NCBI RefSeq assembly: GCF_002999335.1
Contig: NW_020312054.1
Span: 1-64,000 of the forward strand
Length of the DNA: 64,000 nt
Reading direction: 5' to 3'
Source: Cyclospora cayetanensis
Lineage: Eukaryota > Apicomplexa > Conoidasida > Eucoccidiorida > Eimeriidae
Positions 60,601 to 64,000 of this stretch are shown piece after piece. Numbering within the stretch: the stretch's first letter is position 1; each line of letters starts with the position of its first letter. Made by a program: the position numbers and the translations under genes. The notes under the pieces are model-generated. The model saw only the letters and a program-made list of their open reading frames with translations. It was not told the DNA's origin and did no database searches.

Positions 60601-63600
60601 CCTTTGGATTTGTGTCGCGGAGTGTTGCTGTTGACTCGCGGGCGTTTGTGCATATAGGGGACTCCAGCAGGGCGATGCTGAGTTGGCAGGTTCTGCGGAA
60701 GCCAGTGGCAGTCTGGTTCTTGTGCTTAAATCTGCGTTGGGGTGGTCATGTCGTGTTGCATGTGGTCAATACAACAGTGTGAATAACAGCAACAGCAGCG
60801 GTTTGGTGAGTGTGGGGCTAAGCCGAATCGGTCGATCGTGTGATGCAGAGGTTTGCACCATGGCATCCGTTTGGAAAAGCGGTGAGTTGTTCCCATGTTA
60901 TGGAATGCTTAACGATGCTTAGCCATAAGACTAGAGTGGTTCTAGCACGAGCACCTCGGCTGGCGCTTGCCGAGGTTTTGATGCTGAATTGATTTGGAGG
61001 CTGGCAAAGATATGTACGCTGCATGACTCAGGAAGTGGGCTCTGTGTATCCAAAGGTGTGGGGTGTAGAATGTGCTTTTTGCTGTAGCTAATGCATGTAG
61101 GCTCAGGCCAGCACCTAGCTCCTGTGCTGCAGTGGGATGGGTAGCACTGTTGTGATGTGCAGCCGCAGGGGGAGGAGTAGGCTGCGCACTGTACCTTCTG
61201 CGTGTTTCGCTTGGATGCTCACATATTATCTAATGCAGTGGCCGAAGCTGAAAGCGACCGTTGGAGGGCCGAGCAGCATCCTTGCTCAGGAGAGCCTAAG
61301 CATTTTGAGTGGCTCTAGTTTTTTTCAATTCGCTGTTGTACCTAATGCAGGGTTCGCGCTGATGGTGCGCATTTGCTAATGTTCGTCTGCGTCGGCGATT
61401 TACAGAAAGTGGGTTGTGGAGGCCATGTGCGGTTTGGGTGTGGGTGCGGCTAAGCAGCCAACGTGTCCTAGGTGTTATTTGATACCAATGGTCCTTTAGA
61501 CGTGTTGTGCGGAGTGTTGTACTCGCAGGCGTTTGTGCATTGAGGGGACTCCGGCAGGTCGATGCTGAGTTGGCAGTTGCTGTGGAAGCCAGTGGCAGTC
61601 TGGTTCGTGTGCGTAACTCTGCGTTGGTGTTGTCGTTTCGTATTGCATATGCTTAGAGCTGCACTATCAATAGCAGCAATAGAATCGCTTATGTGAGTAT
61701 GGGGCTGAGGCGTATTGGTGTTTAACACGGTGTAGAGGTTTGTTCCATGGCATGTGTTTGGAGAAGTTGTCAACTGTTTCCAGCTGATGGAATCCGTATG
61801 GGACCTTGGCCACAAGACTAGAGTGGTTCTAGGGCGAGCAAATTGGCGAGCGCTTGCTGTCGCTTTGATGCTGAATTGATTTGCAGGCTGGCGAACATGC
61901 GCATGGTGCATGAGTCAGGCAGTGCGCTCTTTGCATCCAAAGATGTGGAGCGTAGAATGTGGTTTTTCGTGTAGCTAATGCATGTAGGCTCAGGCCAGCA
62001 CCTAGCTTCTGTGCTGCAGTGGGATGGCTAGAACTGTTGTTATGTACATTTGCAAGGGGAGAAGTAGGCTGCGCACTTCACTCGATGTGTGTTTCACTTG
62101 GATCCTCAGATACTGTCTATTGCGGCGTCCGAAGCTGAAAGTGACAATTAGAGGACCGAACGGCATCCTTGTTCATGAGAGCCTAAGCAACTTCGAGTGG
62201 CTGTAGTTCTTTGATGTTTCGCTGTTGTACATAATGGAGCGCTTGCGCTGATAGTGCGCATTTGATAATGCCGGTCGGCAATGGCCATTTTCAGAGAGTG
62301 GGTTGTGGAGGCCATATGCGGATTGGGTGTGGGTGCGGCTAAGCAGCCAATGTGTCCTAGGTGTTGTTTTGTACAACTGGTCCTTTAGACTTGTGGTGCT
62401 AATTGTTATTGGAGACTCGCAGGTGTGTGTGCGTTTAGGGATCTCCGGCAGGACAATGCTGAGTTGGCAGTTGCTGTGGAAGCCAGTGGCAGTCTGGCTC
62501 CTGTGCTTAAATCTGCGTTGGTGTGGTCATGTCGTACTGCATGTGGTCAAAGCAACAATATCAATAGCAGCAATATAACCGCTTATATGAGTATGGGGCT
62601 AAGCTGAATCGGTGCATTTCAAGCTGTAGAGCTTTGTTCAATGGCAAGTGTTTGGAGAAGTGGCCAGTTGTCTTCGGCTTCTGAAGTCTGCGTTGTCGTT
62701 GCCCCACAAGACTAGAGTGATTCTAGGGGGAGCACATCAGCTAGCACGCGCTGGGGTTTTGATGCGGAATCGCTGTGCACGGTCGCAAAGATGTGTACGC
62801 TGCATGACTCAGGAAGTACGCTCTTTCCATCCAAAGGTGCGGGGTGTAGAATGTGTTGATTCTTGCAGCTAATGCATGTAGGCTCACGCCAGCACCTAGC
62901 TTCTATGCTGCAGTGCGATGGCTAGCACCGTTGTTATGTGCAGCCGCAGGGAATGGAAAGGCTGCGCACTGCACCTTCTGCGTGTTTCGCTTGGATGCTC
63001 ATATATTATCTATTGCAGTGGCCGAAGCTGAAAGCGACAGGTAGAGGACTAGTGTTATCCTTGTTCAGAAGAGCCTAAGCACCATCGAGTGGCTGTAGTT
63101 CTTTAATGTTATGCTGCTGTACATAATGCACCGTTTGCGCTGATGGTGCGCATTTGCTAATGTTCGTCTGCGTTGGCGATTTACAGAAAGTGGGTTGTGG
63201 AGGCCATGTGCGGTTTGGGTGTGGGTGCAGCTAAGCAGCCAACGTGCCCTATGTGTTATTTGGTACCAATAGTCCTTTAGACTTGTTGTGCGGAGTGTTA
63301 TACTCGCAGGCGTTTGTGCGTTGAGGGGACTCCGGCAGGGCGTTGCTGAGTTGGCAGGTGCTGTGGAAGCCAGTGGCAGTCTGGTTCGTGTGCGTAACTC
63401 TGCGTTGGTGTGGTTGTGTCGTATTGCATGTGGTCAAAGCAACAATGTCAATAGCAGCAATAGAATCGCTTATGTGAGTATGGGGCTAAGCCGAATTGGT
63501 GCTTTGCAATATGTGGAGGTTTGTTCCATGGCATGTGTTTGGAGAAGTGGTCATTTGTTTTCAGCGTATGAAGTCTGCGTTGTCCCTGCCCCACACTACT

Positions 63601-64000
63601 ATAGTTGTTCTAGGAGGACCACATCGGCTACCGCCTGCTGTTGCTTTTATGAGAAATTGATATGAAGGCTGGCAGAGATGTGCACGCTGCATGAGTCAGG
63701 CAGTGCGCTCTTTGCATTCAAAGGTGTGGGGTGTAGAATGTGCTTTTTGCTGTAGCTAATGCATGTAGGCTCGGGCCAGCACCTAGCTTCTGTGCTGCAG
63801 TGGGATGGCTAGCACTGTTGTTATGTGCAGCTGCAGGGGAAGGAGAGGTTGCCCACTGCAATCGATGTGTCTTTCACTTGGGTGCTCATATATTATCTAT
63901 TGCAGTGGCCGAAGCTGAAAGCGAGAATTGGAGGGCCGAGCAGCATCCTTGCTCAGGAGAGCCTAAGCATTTTTGAGTGCCTTTAGTTCTTTGATGTTTC
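57600..64000. repeat. ~885-bp tandem array (block E monomers), seven full units plus partial
   Basis: Using ATGGCTAGCACTGTTGTTATG (or its variants) as phase marker, units start at 57602, 58496, 59369, 60244, 61137, 62024, 62918 and 63805 (spacings 894, 873, 875, 893, 887, 894, 887 bp), and the array runs off the window. The first three starts share about 230 bp with a single visible difference; later units diverge by substitutions and small indels. A variant with GGTCGATCGTGTGATGCAG occurs only at 58187 and 60829 (three monomers apart), and TTTCCAGCTGATGGAATCC only at 59997 and 61779 (two monomers apart), showing higher-order patterning or conversion. The plus strand is G+T-rich. No frame stays open in all units. 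Confidence 0.9.

Noticed and set aside
57602..62206. Repeated 60-codon plus-strand ORFs as genes
   Set aside because: The frame is broken by a stop and an indel in the 60244 unit and is not kept in the diverged E blocks at 35.8, 48.1 and 52.7 kb. Identity follows the DNA repeat.
1..64000. tRNA, rRNA, CRISPR arrays, bacterial operons, telomere repeat tracts
   Set aside because: A scan for T-arm motifs, spaced short repeats and tandem TTTAGGG/TTAGGG gave only isolated single matches.

Overview
The window looks like nuclear DNA of a gene-poor eukaryote. There are no operon-like runs of ORFs, ribosome binding sites, tRNAs, rRNAs or CRISPR arrays. One long ORF stands far above chance, one short exon ends in a good GT donor, and there are decayed Ty3/gypsy retrotransposons and large diverged tandem repeats. 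My best guess is a protist, perhaps an Eimeria-like coccidian: chromoviruses are known there, and the one clear gene is a single-exon, signal-peptide plus single-TM 'hypothetical' protein with an Ala/Pro/Ser/Thr-rich tail. This assignment is weak (about 0.35). The CAG-type repeats typical of Eimeria coding sequence are absent.

Layout. 1-9.9 kb: no supported gene, except a weak TM-containing ORF (1.69-1.96 kb) and a decayed RT/RNase H fragment on the minus strand (6.9-7.85 kb). 9.98-11.97 kb: a 663-residue secretory-pathway protein on the minus strand. 12-18.5 kb: nothing supported. 18.55-19.86 kb and 27.8-30.96 kb: two related, broken chromoviruses on the minus strand, the second readable as RT, RNase H, integrase, GPY/F module and chromodomain. 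32.85-33.6 kb: a second, different gypsy-type relic, also minus. 41.96-42.29 kb: first exon of a gene whose signal-peptide/TM region resembles the 663-residue protein.

From about 33.7 kb the sequence becomes dominated by diverged repeats whose plus strand is rich in G and T. A composite unit of about 5 kb (blocks here named B-A-E-D-C) occurs twice nearly complete (45.3-50.7 and 50.7-55.4 kb). It starts a third time at 55.4 kb, and a partial B-A-E copy lies at 33.7-36.3 kb. At 43.6-45.3 kb there is a separate tandem repeat of about 570 bp in three copies. From 57.6 kb to the window end, block E alone is amplified as a head-to-tail array of about 885-bp monomers (seven full units and the start of an eighth) with higher-order patterns. 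This resembles a subtelomeric or heterochromatic satellite domain, with the last block expanded most recently.

No pathway can be reconstructed. The two most interesting elements are the possible SP+TM protein family (9.98-11.97 kb and 41.96 kb) and the nested repeat architecture of the right third. All domain calls come from reading translations by eye. No homology search was run.
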